From positions 1 through 64,000 of the forward strand of contig CAVUEP010000068.1 in NCBI GenBank assembly GCA_963740395.1: 64,000 nt of DNA, given 5' to 3'. Positions 17,568 to 26,327 of the stretch are shown here, in pieces. The notes under the pieces are model-generated. The model saw only the letters and a program-made list of their open reading frames with translations. It made no database searches and was not told the origin of the DNA. The position numbers were made by a program, and so were the translations under genes. Numbering within the stretch: position 1 is the first letter of the stretch; each line of letters starts with the position of its first letter. Source of the stretch: CADEEN01 sp963740395 (GTDB lineage Bacteria > Pseudomonadota > Gammaproteobacteria > Burkholderiales > Burkholderiaceae_C).

Positions 17568-18464
17568 GTGTCAGCACTGCAAGTACTTCGATCGGCCCGC
17601 ACCGCCTGCGCGGTGTTCGTGCGCGACGTCGGCAATGGCTTGCTGGAAGTCGGCCACAACGGCCTGGCGCTGGTCGGTCTGCTGGCGTTGACCGCGGCCG
17701 TCTTTGTCGCCGGGCAGGCTGACCTGCGCCACGGCGCCGAGAGCTTTGCCCGCGGCTGGCTGCAGGAGCGCCATGAGGAGCGCACCACGCGAGACGGCAA
17801 TATCCTGCTGGCGATGGCCGAGCCGGCCGCAGTGACGCGTGCCACGGCGGCCGACCCGCGGGTGCTCGACCGCCAGCAGGCAGCGGTGGCGCAGTGGTTG
17901 TCGCGGCGCTACAAGGTGGCGCCCGAGCCGATCAGCCGCCTGGTGCAGGAAGCCTGGGTGGTCGGCCGCAAGGCCCAGATCGATCCGACGTTGATTCTGG
18001 CCATCATGGCGGTCGAGTCGAGCTTCAACCCGTTCGCGCAGAGTGCCATGGGAGCCCAGGGCCTGATGCAGGTGATGACGCGCGTGCACGACGACAAGTA
18101 CGAGGCCTTTGGCGGCAACCATGCGGCGTTCGACCCGGTGACGAATATGCGCGTCGGTGTGCAGGTGCTGCGCGAGTGCATCGCCCGCGCCGGCAGCGTC
18201 GAGGACGGACTGCGCTACTACGTGGGCGCGGCCAATCTGCCCGACGACGGCGGCTATGCCGTCAAGGTGCTGAGCGAGCAAGCCCATTTGCGGCTGGTGG
18301 CGGCCGGCAGCAGCGTGGCATTGAACGTGCCGCAGTCGGGCGTGGTCCTGCCCGTCAAGGGCACGGCGCCCGCGCCGGACGCAGCCGCGACGACGCCCTC
18401 GAAGGCCGAGCGCTCCGCCCCTGACACGGGCGAGCAGTTGGCCATGGCGCGCCGCCCGGTCTGA
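17568..18464 (+). CDS. Lytic transglycosylase, SLT domain
   Basis: 298-residue membrane-anchored murein transglycosylase. A hydrophobic segment (NGLALVGLLALTAAVFVAG) lies near residues 33-51. The SLT domain has the catalytic ILAIMAVESSFNPFAQS (Glu in VESSFNP) and GAQGLMQVM, then AFDPVTNMRVGVQVLREC. The C-tail is Ala/Pro-rich. Start is GTG 17568, with AGAAAGGA just upstream; the longer upstream frame has no likeness. It diverges from ubiD over a 276-bp gap that includes an AT-rich patch at about 17292-17345, the likely promoter area. Confidence 0.85.
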   Translation: MSALQVLRSARTACAVFVRDVGNGLLEVGHNGLALVGLLALTAAVFVAGQADLRHGAESFARGWLQERHEERTTRDGNILLAMAEPAAVTRATAADPRVLDRQQAAVAQWLSRRYKVAPEPISRLVQEAWVVGRKAQIDPTLILAIMAVESSFNPFAQSAMGAQGLMQVMTRVHDDKYEAFGGNHAAFDPVTNMRVGVQVLRECIARAGSVEDGLRYYVGAANLPDDGGYAVKVLSEQAHLRLVAAGSSVALNVPQSGVVLPVKGTAPAPDAAATTPSKAERSAPDTGEQLAMARRPV

Positions 18465-18500
18465 GCCGAGCCGCGGCCTGAGCTGCCGCTACACTGCGGC

Positions 18501-18625
18501 CCTGCGCAACTGGCGATAGGGCGGCACCTGCCGCCCGAGGTGGCCTACCACCGGGAAGCGCAGGTGGCTTGCACTGGCATTTGCCCATGCAGGCCGCGTC
18601 AGCCGTGCGCCTGGGCAGCCCTGCG
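18501..18625 (+). promoter_or_regulatory. ZTP (pfl) riboswitch upstream of glyA
   Basis: The leader has both conserved halves of the ZTP/pfl aptamer. The 5' half reads AACTGGCGATA, a variable stem, then GGTGGCCTACCACCGGGAAG. The 3' half is GCCGTGCGCCTGGGCA, the hallmark pseudoknot segment. A perfect 7-bp hairpin (CGACCGG/CCGGTCG, 18628-18646) follows, with no T-run, so control may act on translation. ZTP signals low 10-formyl-THF; glyA makes one-carbon units, a known target of this riboswitch class. The ends are approximate. Confidence 0.85.
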
Positions 18626-18685
18626 TTCGACCGGTGCCGCCGGTCGCCGCGATGGCCCCTCACTCTGAAGAGCACTGCCAGCATC

Positions 18686-19937
18686 ATGTTCAACCGCACC
18701 CAGCACACCCTTGCCCAGGTCGACCCCGACGTCTGGGCCGCGATCCAGGCCGAGAACCAGCGCCAGGAAGACCACATCGAGCTGATCGCCAGCGAAAACT
18801 ACACCAGCCCGGCCGTGATGGCCGCCCAGGGCTCGCAGCTGACCAACAAGTACGCCGAGGGCTACCCCGGCAAGCGCTATTACGGTGGCTGCGAGAACGT
18901 CGACGTGGTCGAACAACTGGCCATCGACCGCTGCAAGCAGCTCTTCGGCGCCCAGTTCGCCAATGTCCAGGCCAATTCGGGCTCGCAGGCGAACCAGGCG
19001 GTGTTCTTCGGCCTGCTGCAGCCGGGCGACACGATCATGGGCATGAGCCTGGCCGAAGGCGGCCACCTCACCCACGGCATGGCGCTGAACATGAGCGGCA
19101 AGTGGTTCAAGGTGGTCAGCTACGGCCTCGACGCCAACGAGGTGATCGACTACGCAGCGATGGAGCGCCTGGCGCACGAAGCCAAGCCCAAGCTGATCAT
19201 CGCTGGTGCCTCGGCCTACAGCCTGCACATCGACTTCGAGCGCTTTGCCAAGGTGGCCAAGGCCGTCGGCGCGATCTTCATGGTCGACATGGCGCATTAC
19301 GCCGGCCTGATCGCCGCGGGCGTCTACCCGAATCCGGTGCCGCATGCCGACGTCGTGACGTCGACCACGCACAAGAGCCTGCGCGGCCCGCGCGGCGGCA
19401 TCGTCGTGATGAACGACGAGGCCATCGCCAAGAAGATCAACAGCGCCATCTTCCCCGGCATCCAGGGCGGCCCGCTGATGCACGTGATCGCCGGCAAGGC
19501 GGTGGCCTTCAAGGAGGCGCTCGAGCCGTCGTTCAAGGCCTACCAGACAGCAGGTGGTGACGAACGCCCGCGTGCTGGCCGAGACGCTCGCCGAGCGCGG
19601 ACTGCGCATCGTCAGCGGCCGCACCGAGAGCCACCTGATGCTGGTCGACCTGCGCCCCAAGGGGCTGACCGGCAAGGAGGCCGAGGCCGTCCTGGGCCTG
19701 GCGCACATGACCTGCAACAAGAACGGCATTCCGAACGACCCGCAGAAGCCGATGGTCACCAGCGGCATCCGCCTGGGTTCGCCGGCATTCACCACGCGCG
19801 GGTTCAAGGAGGATCAGGCGCGCCAGACGGGGCACCTGATCGCCGACGTGCTCGACAAGCCGCATGACGAAGCCAACCTGGCTGCGGTGCGCGCCAAGGT
19901 GGCCGTGCTGACGCGCGACTTTCCCGTCTACAAATGA
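18686..19937 (+). CDS. glyA: Serine hydroxymethyltransferase, one frameshift
   Basis: PLP enzyme converting serine and THF to glycine and 5,10-methylene-THF, 416 residues after repair. Motifs: HIELIASENYTSPAVM, YYGGCENVD, and the PLP lysine in VTSTTHKSLRGPRGG. The frame breaks at about base 19547: TACCAGACAGCAG should read TACCAGCAGCAG. Removing the extra A gives AYQQQVVTNARVLAETL and restores a full-length enzyme ending in TRDFPVYK. A total of 1252 bases, three times 417 plus one, agrees with a single insertion. The gene sits behind the ZTP riboswitch and before nrdR. Confidence 0.95.
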
Positions 19938-19963
19938 TTGCCTTGGCGCAGGCGCGTCGCTGA

Positions 19964-20408
19964 ATGCGCTGCCCCTTCTGCAGCCACGACGACACCCAGG
20001 TCGTCGAGACCCGGGAGTCCGACGAAGGCGACGTCATCCGCCGGCGCCGCCGCTGCCTGAAGTGCGAGAAGCGCTTCACCACCTACGAGCGGCCCGAGAT
20101 CGCCATGCCCACGGTGGTCAAGAAGGACGGCGGCCGCGCCGAGTTCGACCGCGCCAAGGTGCGCGCGTCGATGGCGCTGGCGCTGCGCAAGCGGCCGGTG
20201 AGCGTGGAGCAGACTCGACGCCGCGGTCGAGCGCATCGAAGACAAGCTGCTGACCAGCGGCGCGCGCGAAGTGGCCTCCACGCGCCTGGGCGAACTCGTG
20301 ATGCGCGAGCTCAAGCGCATCGACAAGGTGGCCTACGTGCGCTTTGCGTCGGTGTACCGCAGCTTCGAGGACGTTGACGAGTTCCGCCAGCTGATCCGCG
20401 ACATCTGA
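19964..20408 (+). CDS. nrdR: Transcriptional repressor NrdR, one frameshift
   Basis: 147-residue repressor of ribonucleotide reductase genes. It has the Zn ribbon (MRCPFCSHDDTQVVETR ... CLKCEKRFTTYE) and an ATP-cone domain (VVKKDGGRAEFDRAKV). The frame breaks near base 20213, where GAGCAGACTCGAC should read GAGCAGCTCGAC; removing the A gives EQLDAAVERIEDKLL and the normal end DEFRQLIRDI. It follows glyA by 26 bp, the usual Burkholderiales order, and is probably co-transcribed. Confidence 0.93.
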
Positions 20409-20426
20409 CGCGCGGCGCACCAGCGC

Positions 20427-20492
20427 AGTGCGGCTCCCTCCGTTGGGGGTGGCCCCCTTTGGAGGGACGCCGACCGGCGCTGCGCTGCCTAA
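20427..20492. terminator. GC-rich nested hairpin after nrdR
   Basis: An inverted arrangement GCGGCTCCCTCC ... GGAGGGACGCC encloses GGGGGTGGCCCCC and is flanked by GCGCAG and CTGCGC. It follows the nrdR stop and precedes a pilin gene. Similar hairpin-rich spacers occur at 1693-1721, 3222-3371 and 59645-59686, so it may be a dispersed repeat acting as terminator. Confidence 0.5.
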
Positions 20493-20522
20493 AGTCATCT
20501 CCATCAACCCGAGGAGATCGAC

Positions 20523-21065
20523 ATGCACCGCTTTCCAACCCACACCCCACAGCGCGGCCTGAGCCTGGTCGAATGCTGCATCACGCTGGCGATCACAAGC
20601 ATTCTTGTGGGTACGGCGGCGCCGTCGTTCGACGGCATGTTGAAGACGCGGCGTCTTGACGGCCAGGCGGCCGAGCTCGCCGTCGACCTGCACTACGTGC
20701 GTTCCGAGGCCGTGGCGCGCAACCAGGGCATGCGCATCGGTTTTCACCACACGGCCGCGGGCAGCTGCACCGTGATCCACACCGGCGCGGCGACGGACTG
20801 CGCCTGCGACAGCAGCGGCGCAGCCCAATGCGTCAACGGCGCCACCGCGCTGAAGACGGTCTTCAGTCCTGCCGGCAGCGGCGTTGCGGTACAGGCCAAC
20901 GTGGCGTCGATGCGCTTCGACCCGATCAACGGCACGGTCACGCCCGCGGGCACGGTGCGTGTGACTGTGGCCGACGGACGTGCCGTGCACCATGTGGTGA
21001 ACATCATGGGGCGGGTGCGCTCCTGCTCGCCCGGTGGAGCGATCAAGGGTTATCGCGCATGCTGA
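20523..21065 (+). CDS. FimT/GspH-type pseudopilin (first copy)
   Basis: 180-residue minor pilin. Leader and helix: QRGLSLVECCITLAITSILV, with G-1, L+1 and E+5. Two Cys lie inside the helix (ECC), which is unusual. The body matches FimT (LHYVRSEAVARNQGMRIGF) and the end SCSPGGAIKGYRAC closely resembles the end of the 21630-22178 gene, so the two are paralogues. Start is ATG 20523, after GAGGAGAT. Confidence 0.8.
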   Translation: MHRFPTHTPQRGLSLVECCITLAITSILVGTAAPSFDGMLKTRRLDGQAAELAVDLHYVRSEAVARNQGMRIGFHHTAAGSCTVIHTGAATDCACDSSGAAQCVNGATALKTVFSPAGSGVAVQANVASMRFDPINGTVTPAGTVRVTVADGRAVHHVVNIMGRVRSCSPGGAIKGYRAC

Positions 21066-21177
21066 TTTCCTTGCCTTAGGGGGGTGCACGGTCCGGGCTG
21101 ACGGGCGGCTGAAAATGGCCGATGACCGGTGGCTCAGGGGATGATGTCATTGCGACCCGACCGCCAGAATCGGCGTC

Positions 21178-21633
21178 ATGTATCCGAGGCTGCACCCGAG
21201 TCAACGCGGCGATCTGAAGCTGCGCTGCGCCGGATTCACGCTGATCGAAGTGATGATCGTGGTGGCGGTGATTGCGCTGCTCGCCACAGTGGCCATGCCC
21301 ACGTATTACGAGTCGGTCCGCAAGAGTCGCCGCGCCGATGCGATCACCGCATTGAACAAGATTGCGCAGGAGCAGGAGCGCTGGCGTGCAAACAACAGCA
21401 CGTTCACGAACGTCCTAGGCAGCGCCGGCCTGAACGTCGCGAACCCCAGTTCGGGCTACTACACGTTGGGTGTGACTGGCAACACGGCGACTGCGTATGT
21501 GGCTACCGCGACCGCTGCGGGGTCGCAGGCCAGTGACACAAAGTGCACCTCGCTGATCTTCACGATGAACAGTGGGACCGTCACTTACGGATCGACGGGT
21601 ACCGCCACCCCCGGGAAGTGCTGGAACCGATGA
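21178..21633 (+). CDS. pilE: Type IV pilin PilE
   Basis: 151-residue type IV pilin with a basic leader and CAGFTLIEVMIVVAVIALLA (G-1, F+1, E+5). The following ALNKIAQEQERWRANNSTF is characteristic of PilE-like minor pilins encoded beside fimT/pilVWX. A C-terminal Cys pair (DTKCTSL ... GKCWNR) forms the D-region loop. It overlaps the next gene by 4 bp. A leader of about 19 residues is longer than average; the alternative start would be internal. Confidence 0.85.
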   Translation: MYPRLHPSQRGDLKLRCAGFTLIEVMIVVAVIALLATVAMPTYYESVRKSRRADAITALNKIAQEQERWRANNSTFTNVLGSAGLNVANPSSGYYTLGVTGNTATAYVATATAAGSQASDTKCTSLIFTMNSGTVTYGSTGTATPGKCWNR

Positions 21634-22178
21634 GCACGTCGCGCCACCGCGCCCAGCGCGGCTTCACGATGATCGAGCTGATGACCGTCCTGGTCATTAC
21701 CGGGGTTCTCTTGTCGCTGGCAGTCCCTTCATTTCGTGAGTTGCTGGCGCGCAACCGGATCGAGGGGGTGGCCAGCGAGCTGTCCACTGACCTGCAATAT
21801 GCGCGCAGTGAAGCGGTTTCGCGCAATGCGCAGGTGGGTCTGATCGCCGGAGCCAGGTGCTATACCGTGTTCGCCGTCGGCAGTACGCCTGCCTCAAGCT
21901 GCACGAACCTGGGCACCGGCGGTGTCTCCATCAAGGCCGTGACGATTGACGTCGCTGCCACGAGCCTGGCGTTCACATCGAACGGCGGCCAGGCGTTCAT
22001 CCAGTTCGATCCGGTGCGTGGCATGGCCACCGACGCGGGTGGCGTCAACGACTGGTCAGGCCACGTCGATGTCAGGTCTACGGCGGGTGATTGGCAGTTG
22101 CGCGCGGAGGTCACGAACTTCGGCCGCGCCAGGGCTTGCAGTCCATCGGGAACATTCAAGGGGTACCCGCCATGCTGA
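21630..22178 (+). CDS. fimT: Minor pilin FimT (second copy)
   Basis: 182-residue GspH/FimT-family minor pilin: QRGFTMIELMTVLVITGVLL then NRIEGVASELSTDLQYARSE. The end RACSPSGTFKGYPPC parallels the upstream paralogue. It overlaps pilE by 4 bp and the pilW start by 7 bp, so it is translationally coupled. FimT-type pilins may bind DNA during uptake in other bacteria, which is family knowledge. Confidence 0.83.
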   Translation: MSTSRHRAQRGFTMIELMTVLVITGVLLSLAVPSFRELLARNRIEGVASELSTDLQYARSEAVSRNAQVGLIAGARCYTVFAVGSTPASSCTNLGTGGVSIKAVTIDVAATSLAFTSNGGQAFIQFDPVRGMATDAGGVNDWSGHVDVRSTAGDWQLRAEVTNFGRARACSPSGTFKGYPPC

Positions 22179-22939
22179 CTTCGATTTCGGGCGACCGCCA
22201 TCACGGCCAGCGCGGGCTGTCGATCGTCGAATTGCTGGTTGGCGTTGCCGTCGGCCTGTTCATCGTCGGCGGCGCCGCGAAGCTGTTTGCCGACAACCTG
22301 AGCAACAGTCGCCGCATGCTGGTCGAGACGCGAATCAACCAGGACCTGCGGGCGGCTGCCGACCTGATCGTTCGCGACCTGCGCCGCGCAGGGTATTGGC
22401 GCAATGCGGCTGCCGGCGTGTCCTCGGATCCTGTGGTGCCGGCTGTCGTCAATCCGTATCGCGTCGTTGACGCCACGACCGTCGCCAACCAGGTGACTTA
22501 CAGCTACTCCAAAGACAGCATCGACACGCTCGACAACGCGACCGAGGGCTTTGGCGTCAGGCGGGGTGTTGATGGAGCGACAGGTCGAGGTGTCGTGCAG
22601 TTGCGTACGGCCAACGCGTGGCAGACGCTGACCGACCCGTCCACGCTTGAGATTCCAACCGCCGCGGACCTGTCGATCACGCCCAGCGCAAACCGGGTCG
22701 TCGAGCTCTGGGACTCGTGCGCCTGCCTGTTTGAAATGACCTGTACAGGCAACCAGTTCCTGCTGCTGGATCCGACCACTGCCGCGCAGGGGATTCACTA
22801 TGCCGGCCGCCCGCGCATGGCGATTCGCGAATACACCGTGGCAATCACCGGGCGCGCGGTCAGTGATGTGCGCGTGCGCCGCCAAGTTGCCGAGACGGTG
22901 CGCGTGCGCAACGACGAGGTCTTCGGCGCGTGTCCGTGA
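22172..22939 (+). CDS. pilW: Minor pilin PilW
   Basis: 255-residue PilW-family protein. Helix: QRGLSIVELLVGVAVGLFIV with E+5; then ETRINQDLRAAADLIVRDLR and RAGYWRN, the PilW hallmark. A Cys-rich stretch, DSCACLFEMTC, lies near residue 185. PilW, V and X together prime pilus assembly and display the adhesin PilY1 in other species. The ATG at 22172 overlaps fimT. Confidence 0.85.
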   Translation: MLTSISGDRHHGQRGLSIVELLVGVAVGLFIVGGAAKLFADNLSNSRRMLVETRINQDLRAAADLIVRDLRRAGYWRNAAAGVSSDPVVPAVVNPYRVVDATTVANQVTYSYSKDSIDTLDNATEGFGVRRGVDGATGRGVVQLRTANAWQTLTDPSTLEIPTAADLSITPSANRVVELWDSCACLFEMTCTGNQFLLLDPTTAAQGIHYAGRPRMAIREYTVAITGRAVSDVRVRRQVAETVRVRNDEVFGACP

Positions 22940-22953
22940 TCGGGGGAACGACC

Positions 22954-24330
22954 ATGAACCTCTTGTACGCCAAACGACCGACGCGTCGAATCGATCAGCG
23001 CGGTGCGGCCGCGCTTGCCGTTGCGCTCGTCCTTCTGTTTGGCATGACCGTGACGGCGTTTTTCGCCAGCCGCGGCATGATCTTCGAGCAACGCACGTCC
23101 GCCAATCAGTACAGATCGACCAAGGCGTTCGAAGTGGCCGAGGCTGGCCTGGAGTGGGCGGTCGCGCGAATGAACGACGAGAGTTTTGCGGTGGCTGCGC
23201 CGTCATGCGACGCGGTCGTCGGAGGGGTCGCGACGCTCACCGAACGCTACCTGCAGCGCAACGCTGCCGGCTTCGTCTGGACCGGCGGCGCGCGCCGTTT
23301 GATGGCCTGCCGCATTGGGGCGGCGGGTGCCGTGAGCTGCAGCTGTCCGGCGCCGGGTACCGCGCCGTCTTTCGCAAGTGCCTTCGACGCCGAGGCACGC
23401 TTCCTGGTCGAGTTCGTGGCGGGTCCGGACCCGTCGTCGGTGCGCATCATCTCGCGCGGATGCACCAACGCCGGTGCGGCCTGCGAGCTCGGCGCCGGAA
23501 CGCCCGATGCATCCGCCATCGTCACCGCGTTGTTCAAGATCAAGCCAGCGGTGCCGAGCGCCCCGGGTGCCGGCCTCGTCACTGGGGCCGGGGCCAGCAC
23601 GGGCGGCAATCTGACGGTGATCAACAAGGATCCGCGCAGCAACGGCATCACGATCAACTCAGGCTCCGTCGTGGATCTTGGCGGATCGACTTCTGTGGTC
23701 ACGCTTGATGGCACACCGGCGCGGGCCTCGGTTCTCGACAACGACCCTGCGCTGCGCAACCTGACGAATGCGGACGCCAGCGGCGAACTCTACTTTCGAA
23801 GCTTCTTCAACGAGGGCTTCTCTGACTTCAGGAACAGCCCCACCACCTGGATCATCACCTCAGGTTCCTGTGCTGCATACAGCGGGCGGTGCACGCAATG
23901 CACAGGCAACGCCGGCGACTGCGGCACGGCAATCTCGGACGCATACCGCGATCACAACGTCGAGCGCTTCTGGGCCGACGTGGGCATCGATCTGCGTGGG
24001 AACAATGGCCCCGATTCGGCGGATCGCTCGATCCATGGTTCGCCCAACCGGCCGCTTGCCATCGCCAGCACGGCCAACATTGATTTCAGCGGCGCCATCA
24101 CCGCGTACGGCATGTTCTATGCGGCCTCGTCGTCAGCCGACGCCAACTACATCAGCCCGGGCAACGGCGGCGCAACGGTTTACGGTTCGATCATCACGCG
24201 CGGCAACTTCTTGAAGGGCAGCGGCAACATGCGTGTGATCTACGACGCCAACCTTTTCAGCCCGCAGAACCAGCCGATGCTGCTGGTGCGCGTGCCCGGC
24301 AGCTGGCGTGACAGCCTGAATGAACTCTGA
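22954..24330 (+). CDS. pilX: Minor pilin PilX, long form
   Basis: 458-residue PilX-type protein. It has QRGAAALAVALVLLFGMTVT, a helix with no E+5, then SANQYRSTKAFEVAEAGLEW, typical of PilX. The body is about twice the usual PilX length, with many Cys (SCSCPAPG, CAAYSGRCTQCTG) and a C-terminal beta-rich part (DFSGAITAYGMFY, GNGGATVYGSIITRG) like parallel beta-helix proteins. ATG 22954 has GGGGGA in front; an earlier GTG at 22930 is less likely. Confidence 0.75.
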   Translation: MNLLYAKRPTRRIDQRGAAALAVALVLLFGMTVTAFFASRGMIFEQRTSANQYRSTKAFEVAEAGLEWAVARMNDESFAVAAPSCDAVVGGVATLTERYLQRNAAGFVWTGGARRLMACRIGAAGAVSCSCPAPGTAPSFASAFDAEARFLVEFVAGPDPSSVRIISRGCTNAGAACELGAGTPDASAIVTALFKIKPAVPSAPGAGLVTGAGASTGGNLTVINKDPRSNGITINSGSVVDLGGSTSVVTLDGTPARASVLDNDPALRNLTNADASGELYFRSFFNEGFSDFRNSPTTWIITSGSCAAYSGRCTQCTGNAGDCGTAISDAYRDHNVERFWADVGIDLRGNNGPDSADRSIHGSPNRPLAIASTANIDFSGAITAYGMFYAASSSADANYISPGNGGATVYGSIITRGNFLKGSGNMRVIYDANLFSPQNQPMLLVRVPGSWRDSLNEL

Positions 24331-24361
24331 TCGGGCCCATGCCTGGACGGGAGACCCCAAA

Positions 24362-26296
24362 GTGAACACCGACATCACCCATCGCCGGACGCAGCGCCGC
24401 TCCGAGGCCGGCTTTACCCTGGTCGAAGCCCTGGTCTCGCTGCTGGTCGTGTCGTTCGGCATGCTGGCAATTGCAGGGATGCAGGCGACCCTGGCCAAGA
24501 ACGCCGATCTCGCCAAGCAGCGCACCGAGGCGGTCCGATTGGCGCAAGTCAAGATGGAAGAGTTGCGCGCCTTTGATTCGATCGTGTCAGGCGAGGGAAC
24601 CTGGAACTACGCGACGGACGTCGTGTCGGGTGCCGATGCCCCCGTCACGCCGACGGACTCCAACACCGCCTTCACGCTCAGCTGGGCCGTGACCGGTCCG
24701 GACGGCGTCACGCCGGCGGGTGCGAACGATGCGCAGAAGTGGATTCATGTCACGGTTCAGTGGGCGGATCGCGCGAGCACGGCGTTGAATCACAGCATCA
24801 CACTCGACTCCAACATCGCGCGCAACAACCCGACTGCGCTCAAGGGCCTGGTCGCCGGGCAGGCGCAGCCGCGGGTCAGGCAGCCGAGAAATCGCAACCT
24901 GAACATTCCGTACCCCTCTGTCGCCTTGGGCGGCGGCAGGCAGAGCGCGTTCATCCCGCCGCCGGGCGCCGTCGTCTACGTTTTCGACAACACGACCGGC
25001 AATATCGTCAGCAGCTGCCCGGTGCCCACGGCCAGCATCACCTCGCTGTCGCGCAGCGGCAGCACGGTGACCGTGACCACGACCGGCCACACGTTTGTGG
25101 TCGGCAACCGGGTTGCAATCACGGGCGCCAGTGATGTGGCATTCAATGGCACGTTCAGCGTCGTCAGCGCGCCGTCCGGGACGACTTTCACGTATACGAT
25201 GCCAACGCCGTTACCCTCGGCCACGACGGCCACCGGGGGCGCCGCCACCTTCCAGCTCGTCGAGGGCATCATCCTGTCATCGGCAGGCCTCACCTGCTCC
25301 GGCCTTGACGCCTACCTGCTCAGCGGCTACGTGCGCTTCAGCGACAGAACGAATTCGGGTCATGTCGCCGCGGACGCGGAAAGCTCGACCCGTCCGACGC
25401 TGCCATTGGCGAGTGCCAACCCATTGACGATCGACGCGTCGGCCACCGGCAACGGCCCTTCGGCATTCAACTGTTTTGCGCAGCCGCAGGTCGTCGTTTC
25501 CACGCCCAACGTGAACCCCTCGACGATCGCGTCAATCAGCCGCGCGAGCGCGACCGGCGTCGTGACGGTCACGACGACTGGCGCCCATGGCTTGCCGGTG
25601 TCCGCACGCGTCGCCACGGAGGGCTTGAGCGACTTCAGCTTCGAGGGCTCGTTCGAGGTCGTGAGTGTGCCGAGCAGTACGACACTGACCTACCTGCAAC
25701 CTGGCGCGGATGCCAGCATCAGCGGCACGACCAGCGGCCCCGTCATCAGCCAGATCAAATTGATCCAGCAGATCACGCTGACGGCATCCGAGCCGATTCC
25801 CTCGGCCTACAACAGCACCGAGTCCGTTTTCACGTCCTATGCCTGCGTCGTCACACCCGTCGACGACGACGGCAACCCCGTGACGCCGGCCGCATGGTGG
25901 GGGCAGGTCGATCTCAGTCCATCGGGCTGGACGATCGGCACGAGTTCCGCCTCGTACCGGGTCTGCCGCTACAGTGGCGACTACGTCAGTGGCGGAAGCG
26001 TCTCGAACGCGGAGCACCCACGCTACTACCGACGCGTCAGCGGGGCACTGACCAGCCAGAACTTCTTCGTCATCCGCGGCGACCTCCTTTGCCCCGGGGA
26101 TGTGCCGGTCGACTTCAATGCCGGCGGCAACTCTGTCAGCGACTTGCTCAATGCCAATACCGTACCGCACCAACCGCCATCCATTGCACAGTTCTCCTAC
26201 CAATGCCTCACCGTCAACGGTTCACATCAATGCTCGGGGGGCAACAAGCAGCAGATCGAGTCCTCGACGCCCACGCTGGCGGTGCCCATGTTCTGA
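24362..26296 (+). CDS. pilV: Very large PilV-type minor pilin with two internal beta modules
   Basis: 644 residues, three to four times the normal PilV. The N-terminus EAGFTLVEALVSLLVVSFGM is classic PilV, and AQVKMEELRAFDSIVSG follows. Two related modules lie in the body: residues about 224-285 (SITSLSRSGSTVTVTTTGHT ... NGTFSVVSAPSGTTFTYT) and about 387-458 (SISRASATGVVTVTTTGAHG ... GSFEVVSVPSSTTLTYL). They resemble the small beta modules (often labelled E1 FCCH-like) of phage tail and surface proteins. Start is GTG 24362 with GGAGAC upstream; ATG 24320 overlaps pilX and is the alternative. No pilY1 follows. Confidence 0.8.
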   Translation: MNTDITHRRTQRRSEAGFTLVEALVSLLVVSFGMLAIAGMQATLAKNADLAKQRTEAVRLAQVKMEELRAFDSIVSGEGTWNYATDVVSGADAPVTPTDSNTAFTLSWAVTGPDGVTPAGANDAQKWIHVTVQWADRASTALNHSITLDSNIARNNPTALKGLVAGQAQPRVRQPRNRNLNIPYPSVALGGGRQSAFIPPPGAVVYVFDNTTGNIVSSCPVPTASITSLSRSGSTVTVTTTGHTFVVGNRVAITGASDVAFNGTFSVVSAPSGTTFTYTMPTPLPSATTATGGAATFQLVEGIILSSAGLTCSGLDAYLLSGYVRFSDRTNSGHVAADAESSTRPTLPLASANPLTIDASATGNGPSAFNCFAQPQVVVSTPNVNPSTIASISRASATGVVTVTTTGAHGLPVSARVATEGLSDFSFEGSFEVVSVPSSTTLTYLQPGADASISGTTSGPVISQIKLIQQITLTASEPIPSAYNSTESVFTSYACVVTPVDDDGNPVTPAAWWGQVDLSPSGWTIGTSSASYRVCRYSGDYVSGGSVSNAEHPRYYRRVSGALTSQNFFVIRGDLLCPGDVPVDFNAGGNSVSDLLNANTVPHQPPSIAQFSYQCLTVNGSHQCSGGNKQQIESSTPTLAVPMF

Positions 26297-26327
26297 TGTG
26301 GCGTACCGCGCCGATCTGTAGCCGCCG

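Noticed and set aside
26297..26327. FMN riboswitch before ribD
   Set aside because: Only 31 bp separate pilV and ribD, too short for the aptamer, and no RFN motif is seen around it.
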